Source: Culex pipiens pallens
Taxonomy: Eukaryota > Arthropoda > Insecta > Diptera > Culicidae
DNA: 64,000 nucleotides
Direction of reading: 5' to 3'
Assembly: GCF_016801865.2 (NCBI RefSeq)
Contig: NC_068938.1
Coordinates: 87,285,899 to 87,349,898 of the forward strand
Each line of letters starts with the position of its first letter. The stretch's first letter is position 1. Shown here piece after piece: positions 47,541-58,634 of this stretch. The position numbers and the translations under genes are program-made. Below the pieces are notes generated by a model. The model was given only the letters and a program-made list of their open reading frames with translations. It did no database searches and was not told the DNA's origin.

Positions 47541-47725
47541 TCAATATTTTCTGAAAAGTCCTAATTGATTAGAAAATCTCTTGCCTTTGACATAGGGAAT
47601 GCATGGCCAAATCAAAAAAATACAAGGAAAAGTCGATTTGTGAAATCGTAAGAACCACTCAACTTTATAATTCGAACCAATAGTTGGCGGATAGCGTCAG
47701 TTGATAAAGTTTTTGTTTGTTTTTT

Positions 47726-48526
47726 GACGAAGAACTTCGTCTTAGGGCTCTATACAGGGTAGCAATCCAAAATTTCGCGAAGCGAAATGAAACGCTTTGG
47801 TTTCACCTTCCCCTCTTGTTAGCGCACGCTGGTTGGTTTAACAAACGTTTCCCAATCAGTCAATCGAGAGACGTGAGATTGATGTATCTAAAATCACCCC
47901 CACCTTACCTCATAATTTTGGATCGTCGACGGGCAACAAGCGAATAAGGAGGTATAGGAGAATGTGTGCAAAAAGGCGGGGCATACGTCCCCGACCTAAA
48001 TCAACAAAAAGCGGCTCGGTCAGTCCCGAAAACTCATTCTGTTGCTGGACGTCGGCGAGTCAACATCGAGAGCAGCTGGCCTGGAGGCCCGCGAGCAGAT
48101 AGCCTGGAGACATAGACACGCCAAGACATGCCAGCCGGCATGAGCGGGAGTTGATCATTGGAACCACCTGGAGTGGCCGGAGGCCCCTGGGGTGTTCCGA
48201 TAGGGGGACATTTGCGGAACCATAAGTGTTGGGGCAATATGAGTATCAAACTTTAGTGATTTGATACTGGACATGAAATTTGACATTTTGGCAGTAGTGG
48301 CCACCACCTGGAGTGGCCGGAGGCCCCGGGGATGTTTCGATAAGGGGACTTTTGTGGAACCAGAAGAGTTGGTGCAATATGGGTATCAAACTTTAGGGAT
48401 TTTGATACTGGACATGAAATTTTAGAATTTATGAAATGATTTCACATTCATTTTTAAACGTTATCCATCGTCAAAATACCATGAGACCATCTTTGAGCAA
48501 AAATAAATAGTCCGAAGTTCTTCGTT
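47726..48526. mobile_element. Candidate element with ACGAAGAACTTCG ends and an internal duplication
   Basis: The left end is the palindrome GACGAAGAACTTCGTC. The right end is CCGAAGTTCTTCGT, the same motif inverted, 800 bp away. Inside are a hairpin-prone GGGGCATACGTCCCC (near 47980) and two ~140-bp tandem units starting CCACCTGGAGTGGCCGGAGG (48164 and 48304) and sharing TATCAAACTTTAG and GATACTGGACATGAAATTT. Composition is more G+C-rich than the flanks. A non-autonomous element or an LTR-like fragment are both possible. Confidence 0.55.
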
Positions 48527-51177
48527 ATGATGGTTATGCCTGTAGCATTACCACTGCACCTTTTTTTTGTTTGTTTATTTTGTATATTTAATGATTAATT
48601 TTTTTGTTATGTATAATCATTTGTTATTAAATTTCAAAAATCATTTTTTATACAGATTTCAGTACCATCTTGAACTCAAGCACATAAGATGTCACTCTTA
48701 AAAACACATTAACATAAATTGAAAAAAATGTATCATCCGTATTAAAAAATATGTTAAAAAAAACATGTCCGATATCTTTTGTCTAATCTGTCCTAATCAT
48801 AACCTTAAACTTTGCTGAAGACACTAAATCGATAAGGAAATCTCATCTTGTGATTCATATTTCTGTGTTCTATGGTATGTAAATTCAGTCTGCAAAATCG
48901 TACGGAGCCTAAGGTGACAAGAAAAATTGAAAATTTTGGAAAATCTCAAGACATGGCACAGATCTCACCCGAAATTGTCCAAGTGAGACACTTTTGTAGA
49001 TTCGTGACCCCCTATACCTGAAGTCGATTTTTTTGGTTGTTCTTTTGACATTGAGGCATGAATTAAGTTCATGATTGAAAAATATTATCTTGAACCATTT
49101 TTTAATATTGTATTTTTGTGACGAACACGAAGGTAGCAATATAAACAAACAAACTAACAATGTATCATAATTCTAAATTTTGTGTTTTTTTTTTTAATTT
49201 TCGTTCTTATGTTTTCTTAAATATAATCGTGAGGCTTATAATTTAATTTTCATTAATTTCAAATAATGTTAGTCACACATCATTATTTGTTTTTTTTTTT
49301 TGAGCTTTTCCAAAGCAGCAAGTTTAATTTCAGCAAACCAAATTAGGTGGATTAATTTCCACTTTCCCGTCTTTTTTTTTTTGGCACAAACACACACACT
49401 GTCTCTGACACACACGCGCGCAAACTTTCCACTTGGAAGAATCTGCTGCGGTGCGTTGGTGTCCTCGTCATCGTCTTCTGGGGGCTTTGTCTCAAGCTTG
49501 AAGTGTTTTCTTTGCCGTTTTTCCTTTATTTTTCCCAGTACTACTTATTCTGCTGCTGCTTCCCTGGTCATCACCATACACTTTGGTTTGCTTAATTTTT
49601 TTTTTCTCTGCTTGCTTTTTCTAAATTGAAGGTTGTTTTTCGGGGCTTCATACGAAACTCTTTACGAAGCTCAAGGGATGGATCAGCCGGCCAGAAAAAA
49701 AACATTTTCTCAAACAGAAGCACAACAGAAGGCCTCGTCGCGGTGGTATTTATGTAAAGCAATTATTTTCAAACTCCCAGATCGTAAAGTTGAGCCTCCG
49801 GTGGCGGCAGATTTGTGTCATCGAGCGCCATCTTTTGGGGCTTTGGGTTGAAATTTTGAAGAAGGATCAATCGAAGAAGGGTTGCTTAATAATTCAGTAA
49901 AGTGTACTTGATTAATGGATAAGGTCTTGGGAGGCAGAACAGGGGCAGTTTGATGAACTTTCTATGTTAGTGTCTTAGGGAAAACTGCAATTATTAATTT
50001 ACTGTCAAAAGTCTGAAAGTCAAAAATCTACACAATTTAATTGAACGTGATCTGACTCACATTTAATGTAAACAATCATTATGGTAATTTTACAAAACGG
50101 AAAACGTCAAATTAAATTATTGTATCCAATTCCAGCAATTCCACAGCAGCTGCTGCTGTTACCTTGTCCTGGCAACTTTCCAATAATCCTCGAAATCGTG
50201 CACCCAGCACGATGAAAAACGGTTCGGTCAAAAATGTCCCCCAGCCTTAAACGAGCTTATCACAGATTCAACCGTCCACGCAATCCCATTTTTACATGCA
50301 TGATTCCTCTTATCCAGAGTTTTACCTTTCCACCATACCAAGCAACAACAACAACAACTCCTTTTTGCAACATTGTTGCTGCAGCAGCTGCCTCCAACAG
50401 GATCTCAAATCTGAATTCGGCTATCGTGAGTACGATAAGAGCCGCGCGCGATTCGACATTCTCTAATTGATCGAGTGGAACGATGCCATTCAGGCATCGA
50501 ATTGAATTAAAGATTTGAACCAAAGAAGGCAACAGCAACAAAAAAAAGCCCTGGAAATCCAACATTGCAACACGTCGTCGCAAACGTGGTGCAGCTTGAA
50601 TCGAGAGCGAAATCTGCGCGACGAAAGCCAAATTGCCCGTTATTGGTATTTAAGAATGGCGAGATCGCCAGCGACGCGATTCGAATCGTTAATTGTGGCT
50701 ACAACTTCATCAGTGATTGGTGATTTCGGGGCAGGTTTTTTGCGTGGTGTGATTTGACGGAGGTATCTAAAAAATGCAATTACCGTGGAATATTACTTCA
50801 TAAAATTTCGAATCGATGTTCATGATGAAAGGGAAATCAAAAATAATAACAGGCTCCTTTAATTCAAGTCTCTTTGGATTTCCAGGACATTTCCATGAAA
50901 TTTACTATTTTGTACTTTTGGGATACTTCTCTTGAAACGAAAGTCTAGAATGGGAGTGTATTTGCTGAACATTCTGAAATAAAAACGTTCAAAACCTCAT
51001 TGTAGAGGGGTGAAAACTTTGAAAACTGGTGAAAAAATGTCAAAATCATAACTTTTCCAAAAACCTTTTCGTGGAAATCTGATAACTCGAATATATCCAA
51101 ACCCCATACATGATGCTGAAGGATTTTTTTTAATTTGGTCTGTTCTACAGCTTTGTAGAACATTGGTAAATTTATGT
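48527..51177. other. Intergenic DNA with a low-repeat island at 49290-50760
   Basis: No supported gene. 49290-49860 and 50100-50760 have balanced composition, CAG/CAA-rich phrases (AGCAGCTGCTGCTG, CAACAACAACAACAA) and no similarity to repeats in the window. The open frames there do not resemble known proteins. Possible distant regulatory DNA; this is inference only. Confidence 0.45.
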
Positions 51178-51415
51178 ACCGTAAACTGGGGTGACTTTGA
51201 TAGCCCGGGGTTACATTGAAAGAAAATTGATTTGGCCACTAATTTTGGTACATCCAATGTAATAGGCACATTTTTGCATATATGTTCGATAATTTGATAT
51301 CCCTTAATGCTTCCATACTCAAAGTTCTCAAAAATGTTTAGATATTAATTTGACGGGCATTCGAAAAACCTATCAAAGTCACCCCGGGCTATCAAAGTCA
51401 TCCCAGTTTACGGTA
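51178..51415. mobile_element. Short TA-flanked MITE, CCGTAAA family
   Basis: It begins TA-CCGTAAACTGGGGTGACT and ends GATTTACGG-like (CCCAGTTTACGG-TA), about 238 bp. Each end carries the GGGGTGACTTTGATAG motif, doubled as in the larger copy at 53703. Internally deleted derivative of that family. Confidence 0.8.
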
Positions 51416-51723
51416 TTGCTTTTAAAATGAAAATGATAGTATAGTAGCTTCTAGGCGGGTTTCGATCAAAAAATCGCCAAAAGTCAATTTTCAAACCAAT
51501 TTTTAATATTTAAACAGCATTGGCAAGAAGAACTATTAAAGTTAAAGAAAATTGAACGATTAGAAGTTAGACTTATTTTATGTGGCTATTTTTCATAAAA
51601 TTATTTTTTATTATGTCCTATTCGGTGCTGGGACTTGGATGGGACCGAGTCGGCTTTTGTAATTAAATTCTTTTTAGGGCTACGAGTAATTACAGAGGAT
51701 CTTGTGTGTTTTTGGCTGTATTT

Positions 51724-52394
51724 TAGAGGTGGGCAAAAAATGAGCGAGCCGCTCAAAGAGCCGGTTCACTGAAAAGAGCGAACGAACTGTGGCTCAGAAA
51801 AAAAGAACCGCGGTTCTTTTTAAACTTCGGTCTTTTGAAAGAACCGTTTCAAGATGGCATGATTTATGTTATAAATAAAATTTATTGAATTTCCAAAAAA
51901 TAGTATTAAATTTGTTTTTGAGAATTGAAAATGGAATTTCAATTATATCAAAGCTAATAAAAATTTATCTCAAAAGTTCATGATTGTCTAAACAAAATGA
52001 AAAAAAAAATCATTGTACAACTGATTGTACACTAAACTTTTAGCAGAATACGAATTTAAGCATTTCAAATTGCATAATTTGTAAAATATTACCAAAAATC
52101 TACTGAATAGTTTAGAGATTTAAAAAAAAATAAACTTTTTTGTTCGATTTAGCTTTAGCGTTTATAGACTTTAACGATTAACTCAGAATGTAGAAAAGAG
52201 TTCACAGAATATTTTCTTCAAATAAAACATCAGCATTAGTTCAATTCTTGCAGAAATAAACGCAATTTAAAATCACACGATTCATAAAAAAAAACTTTGA
52301 AAAAGAGCGAAAGAGCCGTTCAAATGAGCGTTTCTTTTTAATGAACGAACGAAAATGAGCGGCTCCAAAAAAAGAGCGGTTTTGCCCACCTCTA
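51724..52394. mobile_element. hAT-type MITE, 671 bp, perfect 8-bp TSD
   Basis: TAGGTGGGC-type ends: TAGAGGTGGGCAAAA on the left and TTTTGCCCACCTCTA on the right. CTGTATTT flanks it on both sides (51716-51723 and 52395-52402). The subterminal regions carry many GAGCG / GAACGAAC and CGCTC motifs, a common binding-site pattern for hAT transposases. The interior is A+T-rich, with no transposase. Confidence 0.93.
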
Positions 52395-52733
52395 CTGTAT
52401 TTCTTACTACCATTTTTAGGGTAATTGGCTAGGATAGTTTAATGGTTCCAACGATTTCGTGAACCGGAAGTTTTTTAAACCTTATTTTGTAAACTTCAAA
52501 TATTAGATCGAAATGGCCCAAAAGTGACTGTTCCCACTAACTTTCACAAATTTCATTTTTTCACTTTATTTTTGTAAAAAAAATAAAATTGACCCTAAGA
52601 CAAGTCAAAAACACAAATATGAGCTTTTTAGGTTGAAATTAAGTATTTAAAAGGCTGGTGCGCACCTTTGCCTCGTGCGCGCTTTTGCCCCGTACTACTC
52701 TATGTTAGGTGGAAATAGGTATGCAGTATTTAC

Positions 52734-53405
52734 TTAAGGGGTTACATACATGTAGAAAATCTCAAAATTTCATATTACGAAATCCACTAAAAAGATGATT
52801 TTCAATCACTCCTGAAAGTTTCATGTAGATATTACATTATTAAACTGATTTAGAGACGATTTTAAGCTCAAAATTTTGCCGTGCGCAAAGCGAACTGTCA
52901 AACTTTCTGAGCGTTTCTCTCGAAACACCGGGTTGCTTTACGGGTGCCACAATATCTCGAGATGGGATGGACCAAATTGGCTGAAATTCTGAGTGAAGAC
53001 TCTCAAGACATATCCCGTGTGCATAACGAAGCCCGAATTTGAAATCCAGTTTTAAAAAAAAATGCAAAAATCAAAAACTGACGATTTTTTATATAAAAAC
53101 ACAAAAATATTTTTATCTTTTTTAAAAATAAGATTTTTGAAAATCGACCATCGTCATGCACACAGGACTGGTTTAACGAGTCTTCACCAAAATTGAGCCG
53201 ATTTGAGATATCGTGGCACCCGTTTTTTGAAACTGCTTACTTCAAATAGCTATATCTCGCTAATGATACAACCAAATGTCTTCAAATTTGTTTTGATAAT
53301 AGATGAAAATGGATATTTTAATGCCCTGAAAACTTATTTTAAATAAATGTGTGCTCACACCAACCTCTGACTTTTTAATCGATTTACTTGTAAGTAACCC
53401 CTTAA
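52734..53405. mobile_element. TTAA-flanked element (piggyBac-like ends), ~670 bp
   Basis: TTAA-GGGGTTACATAC on the left and GTAAGTAACCCC-TTAA on the right. TTAA duplication is the hallmark of piggyBac transposition. Inside, an imperfect inverted pair (GTGCCACAATATCTCGAGAT near 52945 versus GAGATATCGTGGCAC near 53203) makes a large hairpin. No transposase. Confidence 0.8.
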
Positions 53406-53414
53406 GTCTACCAT

Positions 53415-55006
53415 TAGGGTGTAATATGGGTGTATGGAAAAAAATAAAGTTGTCCAAATTTAGCTAGCACAGCAACTTTTTGGTTCCTTATAGAGTCCTT
53501 AACAACTCCCCAAAGTTTGGTAACGATTGGTTAAGTCCCCACTTTGCGCAAAGCGATTCAATTTTCCATACAAATTTGTATGGGAAAAATGATTTTTTTG
53601 AATTATGATATTTAAAAAATCCACGTTTCATGCTATATCAAAACCGGATTCATATTCGGATGCTCTAGAATGTGCTCTACAACTTTCCCGGAGAGAGTAT
53701 GGTACCGTAAAACGGGGTGACTTTGATAGCCGGGGTGACTTTGATAGGTTTGCGATTTTTCCGCAAAATGAAGAGTACAATTAAAAAGCATAAGGAATTG
53801 TTCAAAAACATACTAACCGTGGTAGAGAAGTGTTCAAAGTTCCTCAAGAAGAAGTTTTCATAAAATTTTGAAGAGTTTAAAAAGTTAGTTAACTATAGTT
53901 AAGAAAATGTTAATGAAAGTCATTATTTTAATCTTCTCAAAGTGTCATGATTTTCTCAATGAACATGATTTTGAATCGGAAAACGGAATGGATTTTCGGA
54001 TTCTTTTGACAATTTTCTACTAGGAGAAGATTAAATAAGTTTGTAAATAATAAATAATATGTGTTTTTGAAACACAGTTAAAAAAAAATCTTCAAATTTA
54101 TAGGCATTTTCAGTTGAACAAATTTCATGTAAAATGTTTAAACTTGTGATTCGTGCTTCGAATTCAGTATAAAATGCAATATAAGTCAATAATTTTATAA
54201 ACAAAACTAGTTTTAACAAATTTCAGGCAAAATTCCGACTTTCTAGCAATTATACCTAAAATTTATATGTATTTTGTTAAAAAGTTTTTAAACTTAGTTA
54301 ACTTAACATAAACATTGATTTTTTTCTTACAAACTATATCAGCTACTTTAGTGATGGTACATTTAACGTAAAAATAAAGTTGAAACATCTTAAATATGAT
54401 TTTAGCAAGAAAAACTATGACTATCAAAGTCACCCCGGAATTAAAACTAATAATTTTTAACGTTACTATTTTTCTAAACACTACTGAAAAAACTTGTTTT
54501 CCAAAATAGTGCATGGACTTTGTGTGGCCTACCCCAGTACATGTTTTAAAAATAATAATCTTGAGAAAACCTTTACCTGTTGGAAAATATTCTAAAAACA
54601 ATTTGAAATCCTATCAAAGTCACCCCGGTTTACGGTACTAACTTGCTCCTATAAAAAGATACAACGTGTTCAAAACTCGTCTAAAACGTGTTTTTTGATC
54701 AAAAATCAAGTTTTAGACGAGTTTTGAGGACGCTGTAGCTTCTTTCAAGAGCAAGTTAGCACCATACTCTCTTCGGGAAAGTTGTAGAGTACATTTCAGA
54801 GCATCCGAATATGAATCCAGTTTTAGTATAGCGTAAAAATTTGATTTTTTTAATATCAAAATTAAAAATAATGTATGGAACATTGAATCGCTTTGCGCAA
54901 AGTGAGGACAACACCAATCGTTCCCAAACTTTGGGGAGTTGTTTAGGACCCTAAAAGGAACTTAAATAATGCTGTGCTGGAAAATCGATTTTGATATTAC
55001 ACCCTA
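53415..55006. mobile_element. hAT-like inverted-repeat element, interrupted
   Basis: The ends TAGGGTGTAATAT and ATTACACCCTA are flanked by GTCTACCAT and GTGTACCAT (53406-53414, 55007-55015), a near-perfect 9-bp match compatible with an 8-bp duplication plus one. The arms of about 290 bp share ACAACTCCCCAAAGTTTGG, CTTTGCGCAAAGCGATTCAA and CTACAACTTTCCCG. A second element (53703-54637) sits inside. The terminal TAGGGTG resembles the hAT-type MITE at 29143. Confidence 0.85.
53703..54637 (-). mobile_element. TA-flanked MITE, CCGTAAA family, nested
   Basis: TA-CCGTAAAACGGGGTGACTTT at the left and CCCCGGTTTACGG-TA at the right, about 930 bp. The opposite arm of the host element supplies the empty site, GAGTATGGTGCTAACTTG, where this copy reads GAGTATGGTA...TACTAACTTG, so TA is the duplicated target. 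It is the best-preserved copy of the family that also occurs at 17707 (split) and 51178 (short). Non-coding. Confidence 0.88.
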
Positions 55007-55015
55007 GTGTACCAT

Positions 55016-56040
55016 GCCTCTTAGCTTTTTTAAAAAATAAATGATAATGGTATTGTTCTTCAGTAGAATATGTGAAAAACAAGCAAAACAATAAAAAAGT
55101 GACTGTACAAACATGAAAAGCTAGATCGCAAAAGGTTATGATAGGAAGTAGTAGAGTAAGCCAAATACTACCAGAAACAATCATAAATTCAAGAAGATTA
55201 ATGTAAATTAAAAAACTAGTAATGAAACAAGAGGAACATAAATCAAAAGAAGTAAAGTTTTTCGTAGAACAAAAGTTGGTCAAAATGATCTCCTGAACAC
55301 GGCAAAAATAAAAATATTCATAAAAAATAATTGGCCATTAGAGGGTTAATATTTGGCATGTTTGACCTCACTTGAAAATATTTTGAATTTCTTGTGACCA
55401 CAAAATGTTTTTTTTTTAATGAATCTTTTATCATCTTATGATTGCAAAACAACTAGACTAGTGTGAAATGTATTTGTAGAACAATTTTTTCATTGAAATT
55501 TAAAAATAAGAATTGAAAGTTGAAGCATTTGAACATTTGAATTAAAAAAAATATCTAAGCATTGGCAAGAAAGTAATTAGTGAAGAAAAAACTTTTAAGG
55601 GCAATGTGTATCGTATTTTTTCATTATGCGTATTTTGATTTTGGGTGTAAGTTGAGATGACCTTTATTTCCATTGAAACTCATACACTTTCAAAAGTATT
55701 TGAAGCAGTATTTTTTTATTTTTAAATCATTTTCTGAGTAATTTCACTTATCTGCATCAATAGAAGTAATTGAAATGTAATCGAATCTTCGGATAATCTA
55801 ATCAAGAAAAAAATGTTTTTTCGTTTTATTAGTTTTGATTGCTGAGCTTTAGAAATACCCCTAAACTTCTCTAAATTGAATTAGAATTTTTAAATACAAG
55901 ATGGCGGCTTAAATAGCGGTGATGAAATATTGAAAAAAATGCATTTTATAATTTAATAGGCAATCAACCATTCAAATGTCATTGAATGTGATCGCAGAAT
56001 TTGAATTTGATGTTAAAAGTTAGAAAATAACAAATTTCAC
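55016..56040. other. A+T-rich DNA, nothing recognised
   Basis: No gene. A fragment of the TTCGGATAATC repeat lies near 55785-55805. Confidence 0.45.
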
Positions 56041-56405
56041 GAAAAAACATGTTTTGTTCGTCATTCGATTATCCAAAGTAGGGGAAATATACCCATTTTA
56101 ATCACTCTAAGCCGTTCGACCAATTCTCATCACTTTTGCCGTTTTCCGCTATTAAATCGACATTTTCAGATGTATCAACTATGTAGAGTTGCTTGCTCAC
56201 TTTTCTTTGAGCTATTTATTACTTTGGAACAGTCAAAAACACTTTATGAAAGCTGTAATTCATGATTAAAGTGCTGATAGGCCGATAATAGAAATAGGCT
56301 GAGAAAGGGTATAGTTCCCCTACCATACAAACCTTCAGATAATCGAACTTCGAATAATAGAAACTTCGAAAAATTAAGGCTTCGGAAAATCGAGTCTGGG
56401 CTGTA
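56041..56405. repeat. TTCGGATAATCGAG-type repeat carrying a nested MITE
   Basis: The left part (TTCGTCATTCGATTATCCAA) and right part (AACCTTCAGATAATCGAAC ... GAGTCTGGGCTGTATT) align to the uninterrupted copy at 5425-5525 once 56081-56320 is removed. Confidence 0.75.
56081..56320 (+). mobile_element. MITE with GGGGAA termini, TA duplication
   Basis: The ends GGGGAAATATACCCATTTT and, reverse-complemented from the right, GGGGAACTATACCCTTTCT are flanked by TA. It is 240 bp, with no coding capacity. A shorter inverted copy is at 3506-3672. Confidence 0.82.
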
Positions 56406-57184
56406 TTATGGTTGCTTTAATTGTTTCTTTAACAAAAAAACATTAAAGCTACTTGGTCCTTTGGTCTGGAGGAATCTCAAATAATAAATTCATCAGAAAA
56501 AGGCTGGCTTTTTAATTTTTCTTTTTTTGTTCTAAAAATATCTTTAAATTTGAAGAATTTTTAAATTCTTTTTGATAATATTTAAAGTTAAAGCCTTAAG
56601 GAGGTATCACACTATCACAAACAAACACACAAACTCGCACTTTTCGTGTTTTACTGTTTGCCAAATTCGCAAACTTATTTGCGGCAAACTCGAAAAAATA
56701 GCAAAATGTATGCAGACAGACGTTTTTGCAATCAAAAGCAGCCAAACTGTCAAAAAGGTGCGAGTTTGTTTGTTTGTCAAAGTTTAATAACTCCTTTATT
56801 GCCAAATTGTGTGAACAATAGGGTCCTAAAGCCCTATGTCAATGTTAATGTACAACCACAGAGTAAGACAGAATCACTACTGCCATTTGATTTTTGGTTC
56901 CTCCTTATGGAGCCAAAAAATAAAATGACATTTCTTCGGACTGCTCGCTCTGTGTTACTCTGTGGTACAACGGTAGAAAAACCGTTTAAAGACCATTTCT
57001 GATTCTTTTTCATTTTAATGCAAAAAATAAATTGACAAGACAACATTTTTTCGACGGAACAACCATGGTCACCTTGGAACGAGTTGTCAGTAGAACTTTT
57101 TCTGTCAAGAAGGGGCGCAAGGTTATTTTTCAAAATTGAATTAAAAATCCATTTTAAATCCGTTGCGATCGTACAAAAATTCAT
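56406..57184. other. Intergenic DNA with a foldback at 56590-56790
   Basis: AAACAAACACACAAACTCGC (near 56622) and its complement GCGAGTTTGTTTGTTTG (near 56760), with GCAAACTTATTTGCGGCAAA between, give a loose inverted repeat of about 200 bp, possibly a MITE. A second, CCACAGAGTAA/TTACTCTGTGG, pair is at 56858 and 56954. No gene. Confidence 0.5.
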
Positions 57185-57303
57185 TGTACCGTCATCAGGG
57201 GTGACATTGGGTCTGGGGGTGAGATTGGGTCATACAAAAATGCTGAAATTTGTATGACCCAATCTCACCCCCCAGACCCAATGTCACCCCTGATGACGGT
57301 ACT
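57185..57303. mobile_element. Near-perfect palindromic MITE, 119 bp
   Basis: The arms of about 53 bp begin TACCGTCATCAGGGGTGACA and mirror each other almost exactly around an 11-bp loop (ATGCTGAAAT). They include GGGTCTGGGGGTGAGATTGG. TA is the likely target duplication. The near-identity of the arms suggests recent insertion or gene conversion. Confidence 0.88.
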
Positions 57304-58634
57304 CAGAAGAATGAGCTTTATCGTTGTGAATAATAATATCTCAAATTTAAGCTCAATTTTAAGACCCAATTTTCCAAAGAATCCGGAATGCAGAGTGTTG
57401 TCTAAATGGAACTCTTTTTCAACATTCTGCTCTTTATTTGAAACATCAAAAAGAAATAATATTTTTATATTTACATTTCGGTTCTTGTGATTGCAGGATT
57501 ATTTTTGTAGTCGGGATAACTTTTTTTCCAATTTTGTGTGAGTTGGCACACAATTACCCTAATAGTATCTTTTAAGTTAAGATTGTAACATTTTATTTTA
57601 ATTATAAAGTTCCAAATTCAGATTAATATAACACAATATAAAAGTACAGCATCAAAATGTCGTGTTTTCTATTTTAACCTTCTAATGTCTTATTGAAACA
57701 AACTCGTAATCACCAAATTTTAATTGATGTACAAAATGGTTGAACATAACAAGTAAGTCATTCTTTGCAATGCGTACAAAATACGTTATACATACGTTCC
57801 AGATACATTAGCTTCTTATTGGAAGCTCAAAACTAATTAATGTATCACCACATATCTTTTTGCGCCAAAATGCCAGCGAAAGAGTAATTGAAAATATCAA
57901 CTCTTAATCTCTACTGAACCTAGCAATATCCATATCTCACCCTTCCACACCCCGATCCGAAGCGGTCTTCCCTTCGGGTTGCCCTTCTTCCAATCACCCG
58001 GCGGATCAAAAACTAAGTGTTACACATTTCCAGCATAGAAGAAAAAATGACAGCAAAAAAACCCGAATCAGGCAAACGACCGCAGCATCACCACCACCAT
58101 CAACATCAGCATAATCTTCCAAAGAAAACTGCATGCTCTGCCTTGCCTGCTCCGTCGCGTGTCCTACCCCTCGTTCGGCACGACTTCGGGCAAGTTCGGC
58201 TCACGTTCGGCTTCTTCCCCCTTCGTACTTATGCTGCTGCCGGCAAGCATATGATTTTGTGCATCCTTCACTGTTCCCGGCGCGGTTCTTCCACGCTCAT
58301 TCCCGTTTGTGTCGTTCTTCGGAGAGGACGTGCTTCTTGGTCGGTGTTCCTCCCTCTCTCTCTGTTCCGCGTGCGTAGTTCCGGTAGTTCGGTTACGATT
58401 AATCTTTGCGCGAAGTGGGTTATCGGCACGGCACAGTTCTGATGTTCTGGATTTAGTGCGTGATACGGAAGTGGTGTTTAGTGTGTTCACAGTGATTGTT
58501 CTATCAAGCATGCCGAGGACCTGAAGCTGTATGCGAGAGAGTTCAGTGTGTCGATCGACTAATTGAGATCGAAGTCTTTAATTGAACCTAATTGACCCCC
58601 CCGTTGAGAAGTGAGTGCGACTTAGTGCAACGCC
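57304..58634 (+). promoter_or_regulatory. Upstream region and probable 5' UTR of bib
   Basis: A+T-rich to about 57950, then balanced composition to the bib start. TTCAGTG near 58536 fits the insect initiator TCAGT, but no TATA box or DPE is convincing, so the start site is a guess. The ~140-codon open frame at 58017-58442 is low-complexity (His-rich) and overlaps frames on the other strand; I treat it as chance, or leader sequence. Confidence 0.4.

Noticed and set aside
58017..58442. 141-codon His-rich open frame just upstream of bib
   Set aside because: Low complexity, overlapped by open frames on both strands, no family resemblance; more likely leader or promoter DNA.
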